Source: JAGPCK01 sp964535575
GTDB lineage: Bacteria > Bacteroidota > Bacteroidia > UKL13-3
Reading direction: 5' to 3'
DNA length: 64,000 nucleotides
Assembly (NCBI GenBank): GCA_964535575.1
Contig: CAZHTC010000003.1
Span: 62,001-126,000 of the forward strand
Both the position numbers and the translations under genes were made by a program. Below are positions 9,679-18,279 of the stretch, in pieces (positions within the stretch are counted from its first letter, which is position 1; each line of letters begins with the position of its first letter). The notes under the pieces were generated by a model that had not been told where the DNA came from, made no database searches, and saw only the letters and a program-made list of their open reading frames with translations.

Positions 9679-9687
9679 ATATATTTG
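9657..9687 (+). promoter_or_regulatory. tRNA-Ala array promoter, TTTG-N19-TATATTTG
   Basis: TTTG (9657-9660), 19 bp, then TATATTTG (9680-9687) followed by CAC. This is a full -33/-7 Bacteroidota promoter lying across the lpxB stop codon, 11 bp before the first GGGGG of the tRNA-like array. The tRNA-Asp promoter has the same elements and the same 19-bp spacing. Confidence 0.75.
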
Positions 9688-9698
9688 CACCCCGCAAC

Positions 9699-10069
<371 letters not shown>

Positions 10070-10079
10070 CACTTACCTT

Positions 10080-10114
10080 AAAGGCTTTATGATTATTTTC
10101 ATTAAGCCTTTTTT
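10080..10114 (+). terminator. Rho-independent terminator after tRNA-Ala
   Basis: AAAGGCTT (10080-10087) pairs with AAGCCTTT (10104-10111) and runs into a T6 tract, 10 bp after the tRNA. Confidence 0.8.
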
Positions 10115-10120
10115 ATTTAG

Positions 10121-10137
10121 GGTGCAACATTGGTGCA
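10121..10137 (+). other. Short motif shared by both tRNA loci
   Basis: GGTGCAACATTGGTGCA lies just after the tRNA-Ala terminator. The reverse complement of a close relative (GGTGAAACATTGGTGAAA) lies just after the tRNA-Asp terminator at 29418-29435. It could be a remnant of an integrase gene end or attachment region, since tRNA genes are common integration sites. This is inference, and no integrase is present. Confidence 0.35.
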
Positions 10138-10154
10138 TCATTTAAAACTCAATG

Positions 10155-11144
10155 TTACCTCCATTCCGAATGAATTTTACGGTTGTTCATATGCCATGTA
10201 ATGTATTGCACCAATCTTGGTGACCGTCCTCTGTTGGGCGAGGCACCATGCGGCAATGCCTGATGCCAGATAATAAAATCTCCGGCTTTTGCCGGAACGG
10301 CTATGGGGGAGAATTCGTTCAACGCTATTTCTCTGGGGTCGGCATGAGCAGGTAAGCCGGTTAGCCAGGTATCTATTTTTTTATGAAATCCGGGAACACA
10401 TTGAAAGGCTCCCTCATTCAACCCTACATCTGTCAGGTATAACAATCCCTGTAAATCTAACGGAACAGGCGCAATTAAACTGGTATCCCAGTGCAGGGGA
10501 GAACCTCTGAAGCGGAAACTTTCTGTTTCGGGAGGGTTAAAACTTATTTTGTCGGTGCTCACAAATAAATCGCGGCTTTGGTAAATCTGTTCGTAAGCCC
10601 TACGTATACGGTCACACTTCCGGTTAGCTTCAAGTGCGGGATGGTGATAAAACAAATACATTAAACCGCGTTGTTCGGGATGCGTTTGGTACCAAGTTTC
10701 GGGCTGGTAGGGGTTTGCCTGTAAAAATTCCCAGATGGCATTAACCGTTGCAGCAGTTTGGTCGGGAGTAATAGCCTGCTTTATCACCACGTATCCATTA
10801 GTATCCCAAAAATCTAAATCGGAAGGTGATAATACAACATCTTCATTTGGGTTTTGAGGCGACTCAATTAAACGATGACGCAACCTGTTCAGTTTTTCTT
10901 CAGTAAGTTCTCCATTGCTTTTTTGAAGCACCCACGTTTCAAATTCGGGGTATGACGGACGTTCGAAAAAAAGGTACTGAAGTATTTCATCCAATCCTAA
11001 ATTCAGGTTGTTTATCAACTGCATTTCTTCGGCCCATTGATTGGGACTTGATTTTTCCTCGGGTTTACCGATGGTTCGTTCCCACAGGGCAAAAAGCACC
11101 GGAAGATTTAATTTACCTATAGCATTAGTTTGCTGATTTGGCAT
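10155..11144 (-). CDS. Phytanoyl-CoA dioxygenase (PhyH) family oxygenase
   Basis: 329 residues from MPNQQTNAIG. The C-terminal two-thirds is a PhyH-type Fe(II)/2-oxoglutarate dioxygenase: the FWDTNGYVVIKQAI entry strand near 112, metal ligands H218 and D220 in PLHWDTS, the distal His near 299 in ALPHGASPN and the 2OG-binding Arg near 310 in GRSPRLVQYI. The first 100 residues are helical and unassigned. I moved the start about 150 bp inward from the longest frame because the upstream stretch has no family character and overlaps the divergent gene's 5' region. The substrate is unknown. It is the first gene after tRNA-Ala, at the island 1 edge. Confidence 0.85.
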   Translation of the reverse strand: MPNQQTNAIGKLNLPVLFALWERTIGKPEEKSSPNQWAEEMQLINNLNLGLDEILQYLFFERPSYPEFETWVLQKSNGELTEEKLNRLRHRLIESPQNPNEDVVLSPSDLDFWDTNGYVVIKQAITPDQTAATVNAIWEFLQANPYQPETWYQTHPEQRGLMYLFYHHPALEANRKCDRIRRAYEQIYQSRDLFVSTDKISFNPPETESFRFRGSPLHWDTSLIAPVPLDLQGLLYLTDVGLNEGAFQCVPGFHKKIDTWLTGLPAHADPREIALNEFSPIAVPAKAGDFIIWHQALPHGASPNRGRSPRLVQYITWHMNNRKIHSEWR

Positions 11145-11324
11145 AGGAGCAACAGATTTTTGGAGGCAAGATACAACGTTGAAGTAACTTTCGTTCCAAC
11201 TTGCAGGGTTTGAATGGAGACAAAATTGAAAGAAAAGTTGGGAACAGAATTGAAAATTATCACTAAATTGCTCATTAATATAAAAACACACATACACTCA
11301 TACGTACTTGTAACCACCTTGGAG

Positions 11325-12761
11325 ATGCAATCCAGCTTGCCAGACAAAGACCAATATAAACCTCCATGCCTTACACTATTATGTTACAAAATCGTGCTTG
11401 TGTTCATGCTGCTCATGTTTTGCTCAATTGGTAAAGCGCAAAACTGGGAATTATTTCCGCTAAATCAACTTAACTACTTTTCATTTAATTCAGCCAGTCA
11501 GGTTTCTTTCATTGCTTGCGATAGCACCATTGATAGCACAAATCAGAAATACTATTATTTCAATACCCAAAAAGCAAAATGTAAAAATGTTAACCTGAGA
11601 GCAAGTACAAATACGTTGAGTTATGTACGTGCTTTCAGCGATTCTGCTGTTTTTTACTTTAAGCAGAATGTGTCGTATCCGATATTTTATAATGATACTT
11701 CCACCCATTATTTTCAAATTGCGGCTGCTATTCCAACATCAAGCAGCAGATTTATGGGTGTATCGATTGATACATTATTTGGTTATCCTGATAGCATCAA
11801 AAAGTTTGAAATCCATGTTGACGGATACACCGGTGAGGTGCTCTGGAGCAAGAAACTTGGAGTAATTGCCTTTGTAAATCCGGCCATAGATCCGGGAACT
11901 ATAAGGTCACCATTTAGTTATGCGCTCATCGGATTCGAATCAAACGGACAAAATTTTGGGTATAAGCCACAAAAAAGCAGTCTCTATTTTCCCTATCAGA
12001 GTGGTGATATTTTGTTTTGGGAATCCATTACTTCAAACTTTACAGGCAACCCTGCAACCCACTCAATGAAATTTTTACGAGACAGTATTATCTCTACTTT
12101 CAGCATAAATGACAGTATTGGATACCTGGCCAACCGAATTGTTTATGAAGAAGGGCAAACTACCTCATTTCTTTTCAAACAAATGATTCCCGTTCAATTA
12201 GTCGATCAACCTGCTGACGATGCAAACATCGAAAGAAGATATTACGGGGCTAACTACATGTATCAAGTATGGCTCACATCACCATTAGTGCGTAATTCTC
12301 CTTTCAGTGATAGTATTGAAACAAGAACATTTATAACCGGATTTCAAAGTATTGATTTGACTACGTGTTCAATCTCCTCAATATTATCTCCCTTTGCAGT
12401 TAGTTTGCGAACCGGATTAGGGCTAATAAGCATTGAAAGTGGTACCAATATAACCTACTCAGATCAATTAAGAGCATGGCGAATTGGAAATAATCACTAT
12501 GGCTCGGTTGAATTTCATGTTGGTATAAGTGAGATTGAAAACAACTTAGTTATTATATTTCCCAATCCGGCACACAAAATTTTAAATTGCAAAGGCATCA
12601 GTAATTTTGGTTACGAAATTAAAAATACCATAGGTCAAACGGTATTATGTGGGTTTGCAGACCGTCACATGATTGATGTTTCAGAATTACCGAATGGAGT
12701 TTATTTTATGACTATTCTTTCTGATGCGGTATCACGACCGGTAAAATTTATTAAGAATTAA
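11325..12761 (+). CDS. Secreted protein with T9SS type A sorting domain
   Basis: About 478 residues. After a short polar start comes a signal-like hydrophobic stretch (KIVLVFMLLMFCSIGKAQN), then a beta-rich region of unknown family with few Cys, then a C-terminal T9SS sorting domain of about 75 residues (VIIFPNPAHKILNCKGIS ... LPNGVYFMTILSD ... VKFIKN). The protein should cross the outer membrane by T9SS. The start at 11325 is a guess; the frame stays open upstream to 11214, but that stretch would overlap the divergent oxygenase promoter. Function is not recognisable. Composition is AT-richer than the next gene. Confidence 0.7.
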   Translation: MQSSLPDKDQYKPPCLTLLCYKIVLVFMLLMFCSIGKAQNWELFPLNQLNYFSFNSASQVSFIACDSTIDSTNQKYYYFNTQKAKCKNVNLRASTNTLSYVRAFSDSAVFYFKQNVSYPIFYNDTSTHYFQIAAAIPTSSSRFMGVSIDTLFGYPDSIKKFEIHVDGYTGEVLWSKKLGVIAFVNPAIDPGTIRSPFSYALIGFESNGQNFGYKPQKSSLYFPYQSGDILFWESITSNFTGNPATHSMKFLRDSIISTFSINDSIGYLANRIVYEEGQTTSFLFKQMIPVQLVDQPADDANIERRYYGANYMYQVWLTSPLVRNSPFSDSIETRTFITGFQSIDLTTCSISSILSPFAVSLRTGLGLISIESGTNITYSDQLRAWRIGNNHYGSVEFHVGISEIENNLVIIFPNPAHKILNCKGISNFGYEIKNTIGQTVLCGFADRHMIDVSELPNGVYFMTILSDAVSRPVKFIKN

Positions 12762-12810
12762 CAATTAACAATGAATTAAAATTCCCCCCCCCCTCACCCA
12801 CGTAATGCAA

Positions 12811-12935
12811 GTGTAATCCAATGGCGCTGGCATATTGCCAGCCCCAAAAATTTTATTATGTTAGCGGTTGATGAGTGAATACCGAAAAACAAGAGCTCAT
12901 GAACTTTTTTGTGCAAAGATCATCTGCAAATTCAT
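12811..12935 (+). repeat. Direct repeat R1 upstream of the glycosyltransferase
   Basis: About 125 bp that aligns, with many substitutions, to R2 at 14514-14636. Shared blocks are GTGTAAnCCAA, a palindromic core (GCTGGCATATTGCCAGC at 12826-12842, decayed in R2), AGCCCC, TTAGCGGTTGATGAGTGAA, ATGAAnTTTTTTG and CAAATT. The two copies bracket the GC-rich gene 12951-14462. A C9-10 tract precedes R1. Confidence 0.7.
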
Positions 12936-12950
12936 TTAATTGCAGTTTAT

Positions 12951-14462
12951 ATGAACACGCGGCAAAGGCTTTTCAAACGTACTCTTGGGGTATTGTGCAG
13001 TGTGATAGCCATACCCGGCCTTTACCTGCTGTTGCGTATGGTGGAGGTAAACCCGCTGCGTGGAGATGAATTGTTTTCTTTTTTTCACAGCGACTTCAAC
13101 AGCCTTGGTGCTGTGCTTGGAAACGTGCGCTACGGGGCAGACAATACCTACCTCTACAACGGGCTGCTGTGGTGTGCTGCAAAGGTTTTCGGTCACACTA
13201 TGACCGTGCAGCGCCTGCTGTCGCTGCTGTGCTGGCTACTGTGTGCTGGCGTGCTGTATCGCCTGTTGCGTATGTTTTTGCCCGACAGGTTGTGGAGTGT
13301 ATTGGTTTCACTGCTCGTGTTGTTTTCGGCTCAGGGAATTTTTTTAGCCACCGATGGGCGCATGTATGGCCTGTTGCTGCTGTTGGCTTTACTGCACCTT
13401 TACCTGCTGTTGCGTGCACTGCATCAGGTACAAAACCTTTCGTTCTGGATTACGGCCATGCTGCCGCTCATCGGACTGCTCGTCACACCCGTTTTTTTTG
13501 CCGGGCAATTTGTCCTTATCATTTCCCTCTTGTTGCTGGGTCGTTGGTGTAATGAAGGTTACCTGATACGCCAGAGCCTGCGTCTTGCGTTGGGAGCGTT
13601 ATTCAGCCTGCTGGTATTCCTTGTTTTTTTTCATGTGGATTACCAGCACAGTTCGCTGCTTGACGGGTACCTGCTCAATTACCTGCGTCACCCGCAGCTG
13701 CAGCCGTTGCCCGGGCTCGAGTTCTGGAGCATACCTTTCCGCTGGGTGCTGCTGCCGCACGTGCCCGGCATCTCTGAAAAAGCAGATGGGGGAGTTGCGT
13801 TAATCGCTTTTGCATGGCTCGGAATAGTTACACGCAGAGAATGGAGCACAGCGCCAGCAGGTATCCGGCTGGTTGGGGTTGCCACGCTGCTGGTGCTGGT
13901 CCTGCTGATGCTCCAGTTGCTGCTGCATCTGTGCACCGGCATTCCACTGTGGGCCTATCGCTATTACACCGCACTCTTTTTTTTCCTGCCGCTTGTGGCC
14001 GGGTGGTTGCTTTGTCGTTATACCATTTCACGGGGAAAGTATCTGGCCGCAGGTGTCCTCCTGGCATTGGGCTGTTTCCGCATAGCGGGGTTATGTATGG
14101 AGATACCGGAACGGGAACAGCGGCAACACATACTGGAAGTGTATCGTGATGCCATAGCAGGGCGCGGCTGTGCGGTGTTTGCCGAATACTATTCACCCGA
14201 TGCCTACGAGATGGGTATTTACGGAGAGCTGTACATACGATACCCCGAACTGCGCGGTAAAATGATTTACGCGGCCGACCGCGGTGCGGAATGGAATGCG
14301 TGGTTTGGAATTCTCGACAGCCTCGGGTACCACACCGGCATCAGGGATGCCAAACAATTTGTGCCGTCACCGGGCTGTCTGGTGTTGAAACGACCCAGGG
14401 TTCCTTCCGGCTACCACGGATACCCGGTGCTTGAGTTGTTGTCTCCGTTTGCAGGGGAGTGA
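12951..14462 (+). CDS. Multi-membrane-spanning glycosyltransferase-like protein (GT-C fold)
   Basis: 503 residues with about ten hydrophobic segments. N-terminal to the second segment is NPLRGDELFSFF, which fits the acidic first-loop motif of PMT/ArnT-type GT-C enzymes (an Asp-Glu after a Leu-Arg-Gly). After the membrane domain a soluble tail (about 400-503) contains FAEYYSPDAYEMGIYGELYI. Such enzymes move sugars from polyprenyl-phosphate carriers to lipids or proteins on the outer face of the inner membrane; acceptor unknown. Base composition is clearly GC-richer than its neighbours and the gene lies between diverged direct repeats R1 and R2, so recent transfer is likely. The ATG at 12951 is preferred over an upstream TTG. 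Confidence 0.75.
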   Translation: MNTRQRLFKRTLGVLCSVIAIPGLYLLLRMVEVNPLRGDELFSFFHSDFNSLGAVLGNVRYGADNTYLYNGLLWCAAKVFGHTMTVQRLLSLLCWLLCAGVLYRLLRMFLPDRLWSVLVSLLVLFSAQGIFLATDGRMYGLLLLLALLHLYLLLRALHQVQNLSFWITAMLPLIGLLVTPVFFAGQFVLIISLLLLGRWCNEGYLIRQSLRLALGALFSLLVFLVFFHVDYQHSSLLDGYLLNYLRHPQLQPLPGLEFWSIPFRWVLLPHVPGISEKADGGVALIAFAWLGIVTRREWSTAPAGIRLVGVATLLVLVLLMLQLLLHLCTGIPLWAYRYYTALFFFLPLVAGWLLCRYTISRGKYLAAGVLLALGCFRIAGLCMEIPEREQRQHILEVYRDAIAGRGCAVFAEYYSPDAYEMGIYGELYIRYPELRGKMIYAADRGAEWNAWFGILDSLGYHTGIRDAKQFVPSPGCLVLKRPRVPSGYHGYPVLELLSPFAGE

Positions 14463-14513
14463 GCCCCTGCCGTTCCTGCCTTTTCTTTCAATAGCGCTAC
14501 TTTTCGCGCCATA

Positions 14514-14636
14514 AGTGTAAGCCAAATACACTGACCTATTGCAAGCCCCGAAACTTTCATTAATTTAGCGGTTGATGAGTGAACAAAAAAACAACCAATG
14601 AATTTTTTGATTAAACTGTCGCTTACAAATTGACGT
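14514..14636 (+). repeat. Direct repeat R2 downstream of the glycosyltransferase
   Basis: The second copy of R1, sharing TTAGCGGTTGATGAGTGAA exactly and other blocks imperfectly. It ends 3 bp before the ATG of the next gene at 14640, so the element may have set that gene's present start. Confidence 0.7.
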
Positions 14637-14639
14637 GTT

Positions 14640-15269
14640 ATGTCTGTAAAAGCAGAGGTAGCCACAGGCTACATTGATATTGTACACTCACGGCACGCGA
14701 AAGAAGGCGGAGGAAAATCCGATAGAAAAGTAGTTACACAAGCCGTACCTTTAAGAATAGGTAAGAAATTTTTTCTTTTAGCGTTTCTCCTTTATCTCAC
14801 TTGTAATGTTGCCTATCCGCAATCAATTGATAGTGCAGTAGTCGAACACAAAATTGTTGTTTATTCAGGATTTATTGATTCAGCTAAAACAATTTCAATT
14901 AAAAAAACGCAAGTTTTTGATGTGGTTGTTAAGGATTCTTTTCTAATTAAGGAGAAGTATGTTATTGATACATTTTTGACTGTTTACATTTTCTATGCCT
15001 TCGAAACAGAAAAAATAAATCAGATATTAATTAGTGGGGACTGCATCGCATTTTTATTAGATAATGAAGGGTCCGAAGAATTTTACAGAGCCTATATACC
15101 CTACAATAAATTCAAAATTGAGTTTACTATTTATAGAGCACTAACAAATGTTAAAAGTAGAACGTGCAGTGACGGAGATTTATGGGACATTGAAATGAAT
15201 AATCGAATTAATACAAATATTACCAGTGATAAGAGAGCTTTAATTTGTATAAAACTTAGAAAAGAATAA
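14640..15269 (+). CDS. Exported protein of unknown function
   Basis: 209 residues. A polar stretch of about 40 residues (MSVKAEVATGYIDIVHSRHA and on) precedes an obvious signal sequence (KKFFLLAFLLYLTCNVAYPQS), which is unusual because signal peptides normally begin near residue 1. The native start may have been lost when R2 arrived just upstream. The mature part is charged, with regularly spaced beta-like segments and no family I recognise. Seven bases after the stop begins the motif GTGGTAGTGTTCGATATTGC, which also follows four island 2 genes. AT-rich. Confidence 0.65.
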   Translation: MSVKAEVATGYIDIVHSRHAKEGGGKSDRKVVTQAVPLRIGKKFFLLAFLLYLTCNVAYPQSIDSAVVEHKIVVYSGFIDSAKTISIKKTQVFDVVVKDSFLIKEKYVIDTFLTVYIFYAFETEKINQILISGDCIAFLLDNEGSEEFYRAYIPYNKFKIEFTIYRALTNVKSRTCSDGDLWDIEMNNRINTNITSDKRALICIKLRKE

Positions 15270-15276
15270 TGTATTA

Positions 15277-15297
15277 GTGGTAGTGTTCGATATTGCA
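15277..15297 (+). repeat. Stop-adjacent motif, copy A
   Basis: GTGGTAGTGTTCGATATTGC, 7 bp after the stop of the 14640-15269 gene. This is the same motif that follows the genes ending at 29545, 30562, 31741 and 32383 on the other strand. Here it has no adjoining palindromic element. Confidence 0.75.
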
Positions 15298-15345
15298 ACT
15301 TCTTAAAAGCTCGCACCAGCAACGTACAATACGACTGAATGAATT

Positions 15346-15834
15346 ATGGCAACACACGTTAAAAATATTATGCTTCCAATTCTTTTTTATGTAATGTGCT
15401 TTGCAAAACTTATATCTTGTAATGATTACAGAAATTTTGCGAATCCTGATTATTTATACCGAAACTCAAATGTTGAGTTGTATGTCAAATACATCAACGA
15501 TAGCCATGACTCTATTGACTTTTTATTGACGATTGATAGCATAGGGTTAAAAAATTTCAGAGGAATTGCAACCTTAGTTTTGGTTGAAGATGTGGATGGT
15601 AAAATGATTGTGCCAGAGGGGACAGATAGGATTGATTACAATAATCATGATGATTTAATTGGAATAAAATGTGATAGCACATATTACTTTGTAGGGGAGC
15701 ACAAGAATATATCTTTTGCGATAGAAAGTAAGTCAAAACAAAGAATGGATTTTCATCTCTTAAAATATAATAAATCGGGGACTAAAACGGAGTTAAGCCT
15801 TGATGAAACTTTGTTATTGCATAAACATAAATGA
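15346..15834 (+). CDS. Putative lipoprotein of unknown function
   Basis: 162 residues. The N-terminus has a hydrophobic segment ending in a lipobox-like LISC (MLPILFYVMCFAKLISCND), so the mature protein probably begins at Cys27 and is membrane-anchored. The ATG at 15346 or the in-frame ATG at 15370 could be used. The mature region is acidic and beta-rich (DFLLTIDSIGLKNFRG, FVGEHKNISFAIESKS) with no recognisable family. Low GC, last gene of island 1. It may be cotranscribed with the preceding exported protein 76 bp upstream. Confidence 0.65.
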   Translation: MATHVKNIMLPILFYVMCFAKLISCNDYRNFANPDYLYRNSNVELYVKYINDSHDSIDFLLTIDSIGLKNFRGIATLVLVEDVDGKMIVPEGTDRIDYNNHDDLIGIKCDSTYYFVGEHKNISFAIESKSKQRMDFHLLKYNKSGTKTELSLDETLLLHKHK

Positions 15835-15942
15835 GAGTAATGCTCAGGTGTAGTTATCCATAAAAGTATTAATTTTAAATTGGTGAGTAATTACTTCAAG
15901 TAAATCCGGTTTTTCTCAATTCTGATTACCTTCGCATGGCCT

Positions 15943-16842
15943 ATGCATCATGAAACAGAAACGGTACGGTTAAACAAATATATCAGCGAGAGTGGCATTT
16001 GTTCCAGACGCGAAGCCGACCGCTATATTGAAACAGGCCAGGTGCTCATTAACGGGCGCAAGGCAAAAATTGGCGACCGCGTAAAACCCACCGACCGTGT
16101 AATGGTAAGCGGGCGCGAGATAGAACCCCGGCAACAAACCGAACATATTTACCTTGCATTTAATAAACCCGTGGGCATTACCAGCACCACCGAGCAGGGT
16201 GTGCGCGATAATATCGTAGATTATGTAAACCACAGCGAGCGCATTTTTCCCATAGGGCGATTAGATAAAGACTCGCAGGGATTGATTTTTTTAACCAGCA
16301 ACGGGGATATCGTCAATAAAATTTTACGTGCATCCAACCACCACCAAAAGGAATACTTAGTTACGGTAAGCAAACCTATAACGCCACAGTTTATTCAGGA
16401 CATGGCGGGCGGGGTTCCTATACTGGGTGTAATGACCAAAAAATGTTTTGTGCAGCAGGAGTCGCCCACAGTGTTTCGCATCATTCTGGTGCAGGGGCTC
16501 AACCGGCAAATACGCAGGATGTGCGAATATTTTGGTTACGAGGTGGTGAAACTGGAACGCATCCGCATCATGAATGTAAAACTGAAAGGACTTCCCTTAG
16601 GCGATTGGCGCGAATTGACACCCGATGAACTTTCTGAAATTTTTAAGCTGATTGAAAACTCGGTGGGCGAGGATAAAAAAAGTGTTAGTAGCAAGCCGGT
16701 AAGCAAAAAGAAATCATCTCCTTCTTCCCCTTCAAGTAAATCAGGGCAGGCGCATCAAAAATTTTCTTCAGGTCCATCTCACAATCATCGCACCCGCCCC
16801 GGTAAAAGCGGAGGTAAATCCAAAAGGCGTTCAGGAAGGTAG
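15943..16842 (+). CDS. rluF: 23S rRNA pseudouridine synthase RluF
   Basis: 299 residues. An S4 RNA-binding domain (RLNKYISESGICSRREADRY, about 9-60) is followed by an RsuA/RluB-type synthase domain with catalytic Asp in IGRLDKDSQGLIFLTSNGD and the closing motif GLNRQIRRMCEYFGYEV. The KDSQGLIFLT and VNKILRASNHHQKEY wording matches RluF, which modifies U2604 of 23S rRNA. A Ser/Lys/Arg-rich tail of about 60 residues (KKKSSPSSPSSKSGQ) is probably disordered and RNA-interacting. A TACCTTCG box (15924-15931), a variant of TAnnTTTG, precedes it. Its stop is 5 bp from the convergent pepT stop. Confidence 0.93.
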   Translation: MHHETETVRLNKYISESGICSRREADRYIETGQVLINGRKAKIGDRVKPTDRVMVSGREIEPRQQTEHIYLAFNKPVGITSTTEQGVRDNIVDYVNHSERIFPIGRLDKDSQGLIFLTSNGDIVNKILRASNHHQKEYLVTVSKPITPQFIQDMAGGVPILGVMTKKCFVQQESPTVFRIILVQGLNRQIRRMCEYFGYEVVKLERIRIMNVKLKGLPLGDWRELTPDELSEIFKLIENSVGEDKKSVSSKPVSKKKSSPSSPSSKSGQAHQKFSSGPSHNHRTRPGKSGGKSKRRSGR

Positions 16843-16847
16843 GCTGT

Positions 16848-18095
16848 TTACGATTTTTCTTCCCACACGGCACACAGGTGCACAATGGTTTCAACAGCCT
16901 TTTGCATATCCTGCACACTCACCCATTCCTGTTTGCTGTGAAAAGCATGTTCTCCTGCAAAAATATTAGGGCAAGGCAGGCCAATAAAAGATAAACGCGA
17001 CCCATCGGTCCCTCCGCGAATGCTGGAGAGGTGAGGGGTGATGCCTGCCAGTTTAATAGCTTCTACCGCATAGTCCACCACCTGGGGATTTTGCTCCAGT
17101 ACTTCTTTAAAATTACGGTATTGTTCGGTTACGGTATATGTGTATGAGCATTTGTTGTAATCAGCCATTACTTGTTCGGTAATCTGTTTCAACTCTGCTT
17201 CCAGTTTGTGAAGGGTAGGTGTATCAAACGCACGGATGATGAATTTTATTTCCACCTGCTCCAGTCCGCCATTAATAGCAGTGGCATGGATAAAAGGTTC
17301 TTTTCCTTCGGTGGTTTCCGGTGCTTTATCTCTTGGCAACCGGTGAATAATAGCTGCTGCAATTTTAATGGCATGTTCCATTTTATTTTTGGCAAACCCC
17401 GGGTGGGTTGGAAAACCATTTATAACCAGGCTCACTCCATCGGCACTGAAGGTTTCGTTTTCAATATGCCCGAGGGTTTCTCCATCCATGGTGTAGCCAA
17501 AATCGGCTGCCAGTTTTTTCATGTTTACTTTATCTACTCCACGCCCTATCTCTTCATCGGGTGTAAACAGGATGCGTATATTGCCATGCTTCACCTCAGG
17601 GTGTGTCATTAAGAAATGGGCCGCATCCATTATCTCGGCCACGCCTGCTTTATTATCTGCCCCAAGCAGGGTGGTACCATCGGTTGTTATAATATCATTC
17701 CCTATCTGTCCGCACAGGTCAGGATGTTCGGCATAACGGATTACCTGCGAAACATCATTGGGCAGCACTATATCCTGTCCCTGATAATTTGCATGGATAA
17801 CAGGATTTACATTGGCTCCGCTGCAATCGGGCGAGGTATCCATATGCGAGCAAAAACATATAACCGGAACTTTCTTATCGGTGTTGGAGGGAATGGTTGC
17901 ATACACATACCCGTGTTCATCCAGTTCGGCATCCTGCACGCCCATCGCCTGTAATTCCTCCACTAACAGGCGACCCAGATTTTTTTGTTTTTCGGTTGAT
18001 GGGCAGGTGGGCGATTCAGGGTTTGATTGGGTGTCAATTTTTACGTAACGCAGAAACCGTTCTGTAACTGAAAAGGGGTAAGATGCTAACAACAT
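16848..18095 (-). CDS. pepT: Peptidase T (tripeptide aminopeptidase)
   Basis: 415 residues, the usual PepT length. M20 metal-binding motifs are visible: FCSHMDTSPDCSG (His and the catalytic Asp), LLGADNKAGVAEIM (bridging Asp), LFTPDEEIGRG (catalytic Glu-Glu) and HPGFAKNKM, with the last His in FAGEHAFHSKQEW. It removes N-terminal residues from tripeptides in the cytoplasm using two zinc ions. Monocistronic; no clear promoter on the minus strand. Confidence 0.95.
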   Translation of the reverse strand: MLLASYPFSVTERFLRYVKIDTQSNPESPTCPSTEKQKNLGRLLVEELQAMGVQDAELDEHGYVYATIPSNTDKKVPVICFCSHMDTSPDCSGANVNPVIHANYQGQDIVLPNDVSQVIRYAEHPDLCGQIGNDIITTDGTTLLGADNKAGVAEIMDAAHFLMTHPEVKHGNIRILFTPDEEIGRGVDKVNMKKLAADFGYTMDGETLGHIENETFSADGVSLVINGFPTHPGFAKNKMEHAIKIAAAIIHRLPRDKAPETTEGKEPFIHATAINGGLEQVEIKFIIRAFDTPTLHKLEAELKQITEQVMADYNKCSYTYTVTEQYRNFKEVLEQNPQVVDYAVEAIKLAGITPHLSSIRGGTDGSRLSFIGLPCPNIFAGEHAFHSKQEWVSVQDMQKAVETIVHLCAVWEEKS

Positions 18096-18267
18096 ATTGC
18101 TTTTAATTAATGGGCGAAATTAAGGAAATAGACCAAGAGTAGGGAAGTATTGTAAGAAGTAAACGGATAAAGTAAAAATGGCTGACCTGATATGCTGGGG
18201 AATAAAACACTTTCAGAGGGGAGTCCTACATTTTGTAGCAATTTAAACACAACTCTTTTCAATTCCT

Positions 18268-18275
18268 TATTTTTG
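18268..18275 (+). promoter_or_regulatory. -7 element TATTTTTG before the exonuclease fusion
   Basis: TATTTTTG ends 4 bp before the GTG at 18280, which implies a leaderless or very short 5' UTR. Confidence 0.45.
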
Positions 18276-18279
18276 TTTC

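Noticed and set aside
12875..13069. Short gene in R1 (beginning MNTEKQELMNFF)
   Set aside because: It lies in the repeat and the glycosyltransferase start; R2 breaks the same frame after 11 codons, so it is not conserved.
13169..14196. Several overlapping frames inside the glycosyltransferase
   Set aside because: High GC opens shadow frames; only the membrane-protein frame has sensible composition and length.
15260..15345. Integron-type attC site after the 15269 stop
   Set aside because: The region has cassette-like placement, but no RYYYAAC/GTTRRRY pair fits and no integrase gene is present. The motif is described on its own terms instead.
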